Below are positions 1 to 6,591 of a stretch of DNA of 13,241 nucleotides, one piece after another. The DNA comes from Planctomycetota bacterium (lineage in GTDB: Bacteria > Planctomycetota > Phycisphaerae > Sedimentisphaerales > Anaerobacaceae). Location: positions 220 to 13,460 of the forward strand of contig JAFNGF010000193.1 in NCBI GenBank assembly GCA_017885385.1, read 5' to 3'. Position 1 is the first letter of the stretch. Every line of letters starts with the position of its first letter. The position numbers and the translations under genes were made by a program. The notes beneath the pieces are model-generated. The model saw only the letters and a program-made list of their open reading frames with translations. It was not told the origin of the DNA and did no database searches.

Positions 1-2
1 AC

Positions 3-227
3 GCGTCACGCATCACGCATCACGATGACGATTGGATATATATCGACGTAGAAGGCGATAGTTTCCTGTATAATATGGTGCGAAATATCGTGGGCACTTT
101 GGTTGAAGTCGGAAGGGGCAGATGGAAACCGGAAAAAGTGCTTGAAATTCTAGAGGCACGGGACCGAACCGCAGCAGGACCGCTCGCCCCGGCTGCGGGA
201 CTTTGCTTAATGCGAATTGAATATTGA
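3..227 (+). CDS. truA: tRNA pseudouridine synthase A, C-terminal fragment
   Basis: This is the 3' end of truA; the rest lies upstream of the window. TruA converts uridines 38-40 in the anticodon arm of many tRNAs to pseudouridine and acts in the cytoplasm. The visible ~74 residues carry the family's C-terminal signature: a GDSFLYNMVRNIVGTL block, then EVGRGRW, then a DRTAAGPLAPAAGLCL segment and a terminal hydrophobic-RIEY end. The stop is TGA at 225-227. The stretch just before the conserved part reads SRITHHDDDW and is encoded by a 7-base tandem repeat (positions 6-24), which is odd inside a conserved enzyme. The stop overlaps the TTG start of the next gene by 4 bases, suggesting cotranscription and translational coupling. 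Confidence 0.93.
   Translation, partial: ASRITHHDDDWIYIDVEGDSFLYNMVRNIVGTLVEVGRGRWKPEKVLEILEARDRTAAGPLAPAAGLCLMRIEY
6..24 (+). repeat. 7-base tandem repeat inside truA
   Basis: TCACGCA occurs at 6-12 and 13-19, followed by a partial unit TCACG at 20-24. Bases 1-5 (ACGCG) look like the end of a further degenerate unit, so the array probably continues upstream of the window. It is read in the truA frame as Ser-Arg-Ile-Thr-His-His. Because the unit is not a multiple of three, only gain or loss of three units at a time would preserve the frame. Confidence 0.6.
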
Positions 228-1396
228 GAATTGTTCACATAATAACGCGGCTGATACTTGGCGGGGCGCAGGAAAATACGCTCATCACCTGCAGGCTTCT
301 GGCTGAACGCGGGCACGAAGTCACGCTGATTACAGGGCCCGCTATAGGCCCCGAAGGTGAGCTTTTTAATCAGACCAAGAACCAAAAATATGAAGTCATA
401 GTTATCAATAAACTCAGACGGGCGATTGATCCATTTAAGGACTTGATAAGCTACCACCAAATCAAAAAGCACCTGCGGCGGATTCAGCCGGACATCGTCC
501 ACACACACTCCGCTAAGGCAGGCATACTCGGACGATTTGCCGGCCACCGTCTGAGAGGAGAATGGGCAGAAAACCGGCCGGCAATAGTCCATACAATACA
601 TGGTCTGGCGTTTCATCCATATCAAAATAAATGCCTGAACAAATTTTATATCGCCTTTGAAAAATCCGCTGCCAGGCGAACGGATTTCTTCATCAGCGTC
701 GCTGATGCGATGACCGGCCAGCAAAAAGCTGCCGGCATCGGCATAGATAAGCCCTATGCCACGGCCTATTCGGCTATCGAAGAAGAGCAATTCCTGAACC
801 CTATCCCCAAAGAGCACATAAATGATTTCAGGCGAAAATACGGAATCCCGGAAGATGCCACTGTGCTTATCACCATTGCGCGTCTTTTTATGCTCAAGGG
901 ACACGATTACATTATTGAATCCGCCTGCCGGCTCGCGCCGCAGTTTGAAAAAGCCGTGTGGTTGTTCGTCGGCGACGGCAATCTATCCGATTACTACAAA
1001 GCTCAGGTTCAACAATTGGGACTTACTGATAAAATAAGGTTCACGGGGCTTTTGCCGCCCAGCGAAATTCCACTTGCCATACAATCATCGGATATTCTTG
1101 TGCACTGCTCGCTCAGGGAAGGCCTTGCACGGACTTTGCCGCAAGCGATGTTATGCGGCAAGCCGGCTATATCGTTCGACGTGGACGGCGCAAGCGAAGT
1201 AGTAAACCAGAACACGGGCCGGCTGATTGAGCCGAAGAATGTCGCGCAATTAACGCAGGCCTGCGCTGAATTGATCGAAGATGAGAATCTGCGAAAAAAA
1301 CTTGGCGAAGCAGGCACAGAATTTGTAAAAGAGAAATTCACGCCGGAGACTATGATTGATATAATCGAGGCGGTGTATCGAAAAGTGCTGGAGTAG
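224..1396 (+). CDS. GT4-family glycosyltransferase (GT-B fold)
   Basis: A 390-residue cytoplasmic or membrane-associated glycosyltransferase that transfers a sugar from a nucleotide-activated donor, most likely during polysaccharide or glycolipid assembly. The N-terminal Rossmann domain opens with RIVHIITRLILGGAQENT, typical of acceptor-side GT4 domains. HTHSAKAGILGRFAG (about residues 95-110) and the IHGLAFHP segment follow. The C-terminal domain has the donor-site stretch IARLFMLKGHDY and the EX7E region. Here that region reads EGLARTLPQ (E299 to Q307), so the second glutamate is a glutamine. The start is TTG at 224: the frame has a stop at 218-220, and TTG is the only reasonable initiator before the conserved N-terminus. 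It overlaps truA by 4 bases, and its TAG stop overlaps a GTG of the next frame (TAGTG). Acceptor and donor cannot be deduced. Confidence 0.9.
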   Translation: MRIVHIITRLILGGAQENTLITCRLLAERGHEVTLITGPAIGPEGELFNQTKNQKYEVIVINKLRRAIDPFKDLISYHQIKKHLRRIQPDIVHTHSAKAGILGRFAGHRLRGEWAENRPAIVHTIHGLAFHPYQNKCLNKFYIAFEKSAARRTDFFISVADAMTGQQKAAGIGIDKPYATAYSAIEEEQFLNPIPKEHINDFRRKYGIPEDATVLITIARLFMLKGHDYIIESACRLAPQFEKAVWLFVGDGNLSDYYKAQVQQLGLTDKIRFTGLLPPSEIPLAIQSSDILVHCSLREGLARTLPQAMLCGKPAISFDVDGASEVVNQNTGRLIEPKNVAQLTQACAELIEDENLRKKLGEAGTEFVKEKFTPETMIDIIEAVYRKVLE

Positions 1397-1485
1397 TGAA
1401 TGGCACAAGCCGTTGGGTAAAAAAGCGTGTCGCCGCAGATGAGCAAGAGTCTGAGACCCTGGTGGAAGAATTGTCGCGCACTTGA
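1396..1485 (+). other. probable displaced N-terminus of the following gene (+1 frame)
   Basis: From GTG 1396, which overlaps the glycosyltransferase stop as TAGTG, a frame encodes about 29 codons including VKKRVAADEQESETLVEELSR. It then hits TGA at 1483-1485. Skipping one base at the stop (ACT T GAC) joins it to LDDRELRAIDALED of the following frame and makes one continuous charged helical segment. The layout at the junction (NNU UGA C) resembles the prfB shift site, but no strong internal Shine-Dalgarno or slippery CTT is present. A simple one-base insertion is therefore the likelier explanation. Confidence 0.45.
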
Positions 1486-2383
1486 CGATAAAAGGTTTCT
1501 TGACGACAGGGAACTTCGGGCCATCGACGCCTTGGAGGATTCTATCAGCCCGTTGGACGACCAAACGGTCGCCATAAGGCAGCTTATCACGCGCTTCGAG
1601 GCGTGCTATCACGAGGCGGATAAAGAGGCCGAGCGTATTATCAAAGCCTTATGTGCTGGGCGCTGCCCGAAGGAGTCTAAGACGCGACCGCCAAGACGCA
1701 AGAAGGAATTGCAGAATTCTCGCCGCATACTTTCGCGCTGGTGCAAAAATCCGACTATTAAAGGCATGAATCTGGATGTGGGCGGCATCCCAGCCGACGA
1801 GCTGGTCGGTTTCATCGGAAAGCCAACGCCCCTGAAGGTATGGCAGGTGGAGCGAATCGTCGATAAGGTCAGCCAGGCTCTGGATCCGAACCGGCCTTAT
1901 CATAGGATGGCACTGGATCTCGCAGACTATGGTGAGCCGGGCACATATCCCGCGGAAAAATATTACCAAGACCGCTCAACTTTTCTGGAGCAAACCAAAC
2001 GCACCATCATACATGACACGGTAGATGGCCGAAAATCAGAGGTATCCCTGGCTATGGCTATAGATCTGCTAATGCCATGTCACTGGGACTTCGTTGGGGG
2101 TCTTGTTATTATTCTCAAGGCAATCGGTGGAGACCTCCACCCTGATAAGCCATTTGCGTGCTGCGCGCGAAATATCAAGCTAAGCCCCCTTTGCGACAGG
2201 CTGAAGATTATTTCGAATACACTTAGGGCCTTCTGGAAGGGCAAAAAGACGACCAAAAATGTAGACCGTGACATCCTCGCATCTTTAGGAAAGGCGACAC
2301 CGGTCAAGCGTTGGCTCGCTGCATCGTTCGATAAGACTATAAGATTGCACTTGAGTCTGCCTTTTGAGATAGATTTATCATAA
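1427..2383 (+). CDS. hypothetical Cys-containing protein, probably frameshifted at its 5' end
   Basis: I do not recognise this family. The open frame gives up to 318 residues (GTG at 1427; ATG at 1439 is an alternative). There is no signal peptide or clear membrane segment. The N-terminal third is highly charged and helical (LDDRELRAIDALED, then EADKEAERIIKAL). A basic stretch follows (TRPPRRKKEL), then a mixed alpha/beta region and a basic C-terminus. Cysteines are scattered (CAGRC, WCKNP, MPCHWD, ACCARN), without a clean zinc-finger spacing. The first ~18 residues in this frame look non-native, and a more convincing N-terminus lies in the overlapping frame from GTG 1396. The gene sits 4 bp or less from the glycosyltransferase and 14 bp before the first DUF3795 gene, so it belongs to the same operon. 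It is either a recently broken gene or a read through a +1 shift. Confidence 0.6.
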   Translation: MSPQMSKSLRPWWKNCRALDDKRFLDDRELRAIDALEDSISPLDDQTVAIRQLITRFEACYHEADKEAERIIKALCAGRCPKESKTRPPRRKKELQNSRRILSRWCKNPTIKGMNLDVGGIPADELVGFIGKPTPLKVWQVERIVDKVSQALDPNRPYHRMALDLADYGEPGTYPAEKYYQDRSTFLEQTKRTIIHDTVDGRKSEVSLAMAIDLLMPCHWDFVGGLVIILKAIGGDLHPDKPFACCARNIKLSPLCDRLKIISNTLRAFWKGKKTTKNVDRDILASLGKATPVKRWLAASFDKTIRLHLSLPFEIDLS

Positions 2384-2397
2384 ACAAGAGGTACAAA

Positions 2398-2742
2398 ATG
2401 GATGAAATGGTGAGTATTTGTGGTCTGTTGTGTAACGAATGTGGTGCGTTCCTTGCAACAAAGAATAATGACGACGCCAAACGAGCGGAGGTGGCGCAGC
2501 TCTGGCACAAGACATATAAGGTGCACCTTAAGCCGGAAGATATTAATTGCAGTGGCTGTCTGTCGGACGCCGAACCGCTTTTCGGCCATTGCAGAGTATG
2601 CCAGGTAAGAAAGTGCGGCAAAGCAAAGGCCATCGAGAATTGCGCATATTGTGATGAGTATGCGTGCGAAGAGCTTGAAAAGATATTCCAGATGGCCCCT
2701 GAGACAAAGAAGCGATTAGACCAGATAAGAAGCAAGCTGTAA
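2398..2742 (+). CDS. DUF3795 domain-containing protein (copy 1)
   Basis: A 114-residue cysteine-rich cytoplasmic protein of the DUF3795 type. The function of this family is not established; metal binding is usually presumed from the cysteines. The ordered motifs are CGLLCNECGAF near the N-terminus, INCSGCL at about residues 49-55, CRVCQVRKC at about 65-75, ENCAYC at about 80-86 and YACEEL shortly after. The start ATG 2398 is preceded by AGAGGT about 7 bases upstream. It follows the unknown protein by 14 bases and is probably cotranscribed. A clear paralogue lies at 2916-3275. Confidence 0.85.
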   Translation: MDEMVSICGLLCNECGAFLATKNNDDAKRAEVAQLWHKTYKVHLKPEDINCSGCLSDAEPLFGHCRVCQVRKCGKAKAIENCAYCDEYACEELEKIFQMAPETKKRLDQIRSKL

Positions 2743-2766
2743 TTCTGCTGGAAATTAAGAATGTTT

Positions 2767-2895
2767 TGTAGAAACACCACCGTCATTTCGACCGAAGTCC
2801 CGATTCATCGGGGCGAAGCGGAGAAATCTATTCAAAAGCAGATTTCTCGACTCGCCTATGGCTCGCTCGAAATGACATCTTGAACTTTTTCTACA
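2767..2895. repeat. long imperfect palindromic element (GTCATTTCGA type)
   Basis: Nested inverted repeats fill most of the gap between the two DUF3795 genes. The outer arms are TGTAGAAA (2767-2774) and TTTCTACA (2888-2895). The next arms are GTCATTTCGA (2782-2791) and TCGAAATGAC (2867-2876). The inner arms are GAGAAATCT (2821-2829) and AGATTTCTC (2840-2848), around a 10-base loop. GTCATTTCGA/GAGAAATCT repeats of this style are dispersed, non-coding palindromes in many bacterial genomes. The element could fold in the transcript as a long hairpin. There is no open frame or terminator T-run. Confidence 0.8.
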
Positions 2896-2915
2896 GAGCA
2901 AATTAGGAAAAGAAG

Positions 2916-3275
2916 ATGGATGAGATGCTCGCTTATTGTGGTCTGGTCTGTAATACATGCCCTATTCATTTGGCAACAAAAGAACAAGGCCAAGAGAAGA
3001 AACGTGAGATGAGGGTTGAGATTGCACGCCGGATCAACAAGCTATACAAAGAGAAATTAAAAGCCGAGGATGTCACCGACTGCGATGGATGTTTAACAGA
3101 AGATGGAAGGCTTTTTTCTGGATGTAAAAAATGCCAAATAAGAAAATGCGCAAAAGGCAAGGCAGTTGAGAATTGTGCATATTGCAGTGACTATGTCTGC
3201 GAAAAGCTCAAGAAGTTTTTTGCTACAGAGGCGGATGCCAAAGCACGGTTGGCTGTGATAAGAAACACACTTTAA
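2916..3275 (+). CDS. DUF3795 domain-containing protein (copy 2)
   Basis: A 119-residue paralogue of the preceding DUF3795 protein, with the same motif order: CGLVCNTCPIHLATK, TDCDGCL, CKKCQIRKC, ENCAYC, YVCEKL. Both copies start MDEM and share the ENCAYC and RKC blocks, so a tandem duplication is likely. Copy 2 carries a few extra charged residues after LATKEQ (KKREMRVEIARR). The start ATG 2916 is preceded by AGGAAAAGAAG, a purine-rich ribosome binding site. The function is unknown. The cysteine pattern suggests a small metal-binding or redox protein. Confidence 0.85.
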   Translation: MDEMLAYCGLVCNTCPIHLATKEQGQEKKREMRVEIARRINKLYKEKLKAEDVTDCDGCLTEDGRLFSGCKKCQIRKCAKGKAVENCAYCSDYVCEKLKKFFATEADAKARLAVIRNTL

Positions 3276-3299
3276 TTTGTCGGGATCGGGAAAAATATT

Positions 3300-4355
3300 A
3301 TGAAAAGTGAAAGGATCGCATGGCGGTTTTCCTTCGTAGGTTTGGTTTTTATTGTGTCGGCTTCAAATGCGATTGCTGAGGCATTGTACGTAGATAGCAG
3401 AACCGGTAGTGACAGGAATCCCGGCACAGAAGAAAAACCGCTGCAAACGATAGGCCAGGCCGCAACAATAGTCAATAGCAGCACACAACCAGGCCCAACT
3501 ACAATCGTGATAGCGCCTGGGATATACAACTTTAACAGATGCGTAGCGTTTGAGAATAAGCGGCCATATACTGAGAAAGACAGGCTGGTCATCCGAGCGG
3601 CTGTCCTGCCTGATGAGCCGGCGTGGAAGCCTGCACTTATGCCAATAATGCTCTCTACCGAGGACCCGCGAAAGCCGGAGAACAGCGATCAGCAAACAGA
3701 GACGTACGGGCTAAAAATAAAGCTCAGCCACGTCACGATACAAGGGCTAAAATTTCTTGGCAATCCTTTGCAGCGTAACTGGCACTGCTGTATCGACCGC
3801 GTAGGCGAGAACCTAAACGACCTGATTGTCACTCAGTGCATGTTCCTGGGCGATAGAGATGGCTTGGACATCTACTGTCCGGTCATAGCCGGCGGCGATA
3901 GGCTTGTGGTGGATCACAGCATTTTCTACAACTGCAATGCCTGCGTCGTTTTCTGGGATGGGCTGCAGGGTGTCCCGGGCAAAAAATGTGCGATGAGATA
4001 TTGCATTGTGGATGGTGCCCGTATCTCAGGCGTCTGGACGTGCCAGACTGCAGAAGATTTTGAATTTCACCACAACATTGTCACCGGCAGCAAGTATTTC
4101 TGGATGCGCAAACCCGGTGACAGGCAGAGGTATCGAGTGGAGGATTGTATCGTAACGGGCAATAAATTCTATTCCGGCTATGGCATCGAGAGCGGCCCGA
4201 CCGGCCAAACCGGGCCGGAAGTAACCTACCAAGAAAGCAACGTTGTCAAAAATGGAGAAGTTGCTCTGGTGAAGGATAGAACAGCGAGCCGCTACCTGCA
4301 CGTTGTCCCAGGCACATTTGGAAGCGAGCTCGGCGCGGGATTATTCAGGAAATAG
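3300..4355 (+). CDS. secreted right-handed parallel beta-helix protein
   Basis: A 351-residue exported protein. The N-terminus is a Sec signal peptide (MKSERIAWRF followed by a hydrophobic core, FVGLVFIVSASNAIAEA, with cleavage likely after AIA or AEA). The mature protein opens with LYVDSRTGSDRNPGTEEKP, the N-terminal pattern of DUF1565/pectate-lyase-like beta-helix proteins. A region of repeated beta-strand turns follows (VTIQGLKFLGN, LIVTQCMFLGD, LVVDHSIFYNC, FEFHHNIVTGS, YRVEDCIVTGNKFYSG). Such folds bind or cleave polysaccharides outside the cytoplasm or in the periplasm. I cannot see which catalytic residues, if any, are present. It heads a run of three exported proteins. The start ATG 3300 has a GGGAAAA upstream sequence. 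Confidence 0.8.
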   Translation: MKSERIAWRFSFVGLVFIVSASNAIAEALYVDSRTGSDRNPGTEEKPLQTIGQAATIVNSSTQPGPTTIVIAPGIYNFNRCVAFENKRPYTEKDRLVIRAAVLPDEPAWKPALMPIMLSTEDPRKPENSDQQTETYGLKIKLSHVTIQGLKFLGNPLQRNWHCCIDRVGENLNDLIVTQCMFLGDRDGLDIYCPVIAGGDRLVVDHSIFYNCNACVVFWDGLQGVPGKKCAMRYCIVDGARISGVWTCQTAEDFEFHHNIVTGSKYFWMRKPGDRQRYRVEDCIVTGNKFYSGYGIESGPTGQTGPEVTYQESNVVKNGEVALVKDRTASRYLHVVPGTFGSELGAGLFRK

Positions 4356-4427
4356 CACGCACGCGGCGCGCCTTGAAAAGGACCTCCGCGGTATTTGATT
4401 GAAACTTGCACAGGATTGATAGAAGAT

Positions 4428-5495
4428 ATGATTTTGATGCCGTTCTTACTACTGGCTCCATTTCTGGCGCAGAGCAAAGGATTGGAATGGGTTAGCGTCT
4501 CGCAAGATAATCGGGCGTTCGTATTTATGGAGTCAGGCCGGAGATTTGTGCCGTGGGGCTTCAATTATGACCACGACCGAGACGGCCGGCTGCTTGAAGA
4601 TTACTGGGAGCGTGAGTGGGACACCATCGAGCAAGATTTCCGCGAGATGAAACAGCTCGGAGCCAATGTCGTCCGTATCCACCTTCAAGCCGGCAAATTC
4701 ATGAACGGGCCGAGCGAACCTAACCAGGCCGCCCTGGATAAACTTGCACAACTGGTGGAGGTGGCTGAAGGATTGCAGCTTTATCTTGATGTCACGGGCC
4801 TGGGCTGCTACCACAAAAAAGATGTCCCGCCGTGGTACGATCAACTTTCTGAGCAAGAGCGCTGGAACGTTCAGGCACATTGTTGGGAGGCTATCGCCCA
4901 GCGATGTGCCGACAGCCCCGCCGTCTTCTGCTACGATCTTATGAATGAGCCGGTCGTAGCCGGCGGTAAGCGAACCGATTGGCTTGGTCCTGCTTTTGCC
5001 GGCAAACACTTTGTTCAGTTCATTGCGATCGAGCAAGACTCACGAGACCGTCCTGCAATCGCGGTGCAGTGGATTAAGGAATTATCGTCGGCAATCCGTA
5101 AGCACGACCGCCGGCATCTAATTACCGTGGGCTTGGTTCCGTGGAGCCTGGAAGGGAAAGGACTCACATCCGGTTTTGTGCCGGAAAAAATCATCCAGGA
5201 CCTCGATTTCATCAGTGTGCACATCTACCCTGAGCAATCGAAACTGCCCGAAGCGATGGCGACCCTGGCAGGATTCTCCGTGGGAAAACCCGTTGTCATC
5301 GAGGAGATGTTCCCGCTATACTGTTCAATGGATGAGCTGGGGCGATTCATTGAAGAGTCGAAAAAATACGCCGCCGGCTGGATCGGATTCTATTGGGGCA
5401 AAACGCCCAACGAGTACAGAGCATCCAGCCAAATCGCGGACGCTCTGACATTAGGCTGGCTCGAATTCTTCAAGAGAACCCGTCCTGGTAACTAA
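4428..5495 (+). CDS. exported GH5-like glycoside hydrolase
   Basis: About 355 residues with a (beta/alpha)8 cellulase/mannanase-like fold, presumed to hydrolyse beta-linked polysaccharide or oligosaccharide outside the cytoplasm. The start chosen is ATG 4428, which gives a short hydrophobic leader (MILMPFLLLAPFLAQS). A TTG 33 bases upstream would add residues with no signal-peptide character. Visible GH5-type features are the early WGFNYDHDRDG strand, the loop GANVVRIHLQAGKF, the YDLMNEP motif with candidate acid/base E174, and the candidate nucleophile in VVIEEMFPLY (E292/E293). There is no clear carbohydrate-binding module. It lies between the beta-helix gene and the Tat-exported TIM barrel, 72 and 25 bases away. 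GH5 placement is by motif; a neighbouring clan A family is possible. Confidence 0.78.
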   Translation: MILMPFLLLAPFLAQSKGLEWVSVSQDNRAFVFMESGRRFVPWGFNYDHDRDGRLLEDYWEREWDTIEQDFREMKQLGANVVRIHLQAGKFMNGPSEPNQAALDKLAQLVEVAEGLQLYLDVTGLGCYHKKDVPPWYDQLSEQERWNVQAHCWEAIAQRCADSPAVFCYDLMNEPVVAGGKRTDWLGPAFAGKHFVQFIAIEQDSRDRPAIAVQWIKELSSAIRKHDRRHLITVGLVPWSLEGKGLTSGFVPEKIIQDLDFISVHIYPEQSKLPEAMATLAGFSVGKPVVIEEMFPLYCSMDELGRFIEESKKYAAGWIGFYWGKTPNEYRASSQIADALTLGWLEFFKRTRPGN

Positions 5496-5520
5496 GTTTT
5501 TTTGTAAGGAGCTCCTGATT

Positions 5521-6471
5521 ATGCCCGAAAAGAATATTTCTCGCCGAAGGTTTATGAAAGATGCTGGGTTAGCGGCTGGCGCCATGCTAATAGGCGCTCG
5601 CGGCGCCAAACCAGGCGAAGGAAAGAAGCGAAACAAGCTGCACTTAGCTTGCAATGTGTATCCCTGGACCGTGTTTTATCAGCGTGAGGAACGCGACTTC
5701 AATAAGGACCTGGATAAGGGCCTCGCCGAAGTGGCCGCCAGCGGGGTAGATGGCTTTGAACCGATTATCAACGCCCCGCAAGACGTTGACAAGATTGGCC
5801 CGCTACTTAAAAAACACAGTCTGCAAATGCGCTCGCTGTACGTTAATAGTACACTCCACGAGCGGGACCAAGCCGGCAAAAGCATCGAAGAGGTGTTCGC
5901 TATCGCTGAAAAGGCCAAGGCAGTTCTGGGCACGCAAATAATTGTCACCAATCCAAGTCCCATCCGCTGGGGCGGGCCGGAGAATAAAAACGATGCCCAA
6001 CTGAAGGTCCAGGCAGAAGCCCTGGAAGCGCTTGGGCGAAAGTTGAAAGGGATAAATCTTACCTTGGCGTATCACAACCACGATATTGAGCTTCGCAATG
6101 CCGGCCGCGAATTCCATCACATGATGGTTGGCACAGCCCCGACGTGCGTCACGCTGTGCCTGGACGCCCATTGGATTTACCGCGGCGCAGGCAACTCACA
6201 GGTCGCGCTATTTGACGTACTGAAGCTATACGGGTCGCGGGTAACGGAGCTGCACCTTCGCCAGTCGAAGGATAACATCTGGACCGAGACGTTTGGTGAC
6301 GGTGACATTGACTATCCGGCTCTGGCAAAATATTTGCTGGATATCGGCGTAAAACCGCATATGGTTCTGGAACAGGCTGTCGAAGCCGGCTCACCCAAGA
6401 CTGTAGACCCGGTCGAAGCGATTCGGGGAAGTTCTCAATACGCCAGACGCGTCTTCGCAGAGTTCGCATAA
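5521..6471 (+). CDS. Tat-signal sugar phosphate isomerase/epimerase-like TIM barrel
   Basis: A 316-residue protein of the xylose-isomerase-like TIM barrel (AP endonuclease 2 fold) family, in which a divalent metal assists sugar isomerisation or epimerisation. The N-terminus is a twin-arginine signal (SRRRFMKDAGLAAGAMLIGARG, RR at residues 8-9), implying export of the folded protein. Characteristic segments are GVDGFEPI, TLAYHNHDIE (the His-Asn-His strand) and CLDAHWIYRGAGN. LHLRQSKDNIW, FGDGDIDYPALAKYL and MVLEQAVE near the C-terminus follow. A good AAGGAG Shine-Dalgarno lies 10 bases upstream of ATG 5521. The substrate is unknown. Its position after a GH5-like hydrolase suggests sugar processing. 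Confidence 0.82.
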   Translation: MPEKNISRRRFMKDAGLAAGAMLIGARGAKPGEGKKRNKLHLACNVYPWTVFYQREERDFNKDLDKGLAEVAASGVDGFEPIINAPQDVDKIGPLLKKHSLQMRSLYVNSTLHERDQAGKSIEEVFAIAEKAKAVLGTQIIVTNPSPIRWGGPENKNDAQLKVQAEALEALGRKLKGINLTLAYHNHDIELRNAGREFHHMMVGTAPTCVTLCLDAHWIYRGAGNSQVALFDVLKLYGSRVTELHLRQSKDNIWTETFGDGDIDYPALAKYLLDIGVKPHMVLEQAVEAGSPKTVDPVEAIRGSSQYARRVFAEFA

Positions 6472-6497
6472 GGTAACGTCATAGTCCGATTGACAGT

Positions 6498-6581
6498 GGT
6501 CATTGCGAGCGAAGCGAAGCAATCCCGCATCCTTTGGCGAATGAGATTGCCCGGGCCCGCTTCACGGGCTGCGCAATGACC
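6498..6581. repeat. GTCATTGC-type palindromic repeat element
   Basis: The element sits between the TIM barrel gene and the convergent end of asnA. The outer arms GGTCATTGCG (6498-6507) and CGCAATGACC (6572-6581) are perfectly complementary. The inner arms GCAATC (6519-6524) and GATTGC (6545-6550) form a second stem. The left arm (6499-6526) matches 11039-11066 in inverted orientation at 26 of 28 positions, so the sequence is dispersed rather than local. In this position it could also act as a bidirectional transcription barrier. Confidence 0.8.
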
Positions 6582-6591
6582 GATTACGACT

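Noticed and set aside
20..904. 294-codon minus-strand frame over truA and the glycosyltransferase
   Set aside because: It is antisense to two confidently identified genes and has no recognisable domain.
2782..2876. CRISPR repeat
   Set aside because: The element is a single palindrome without regularly spaced units or spacers.
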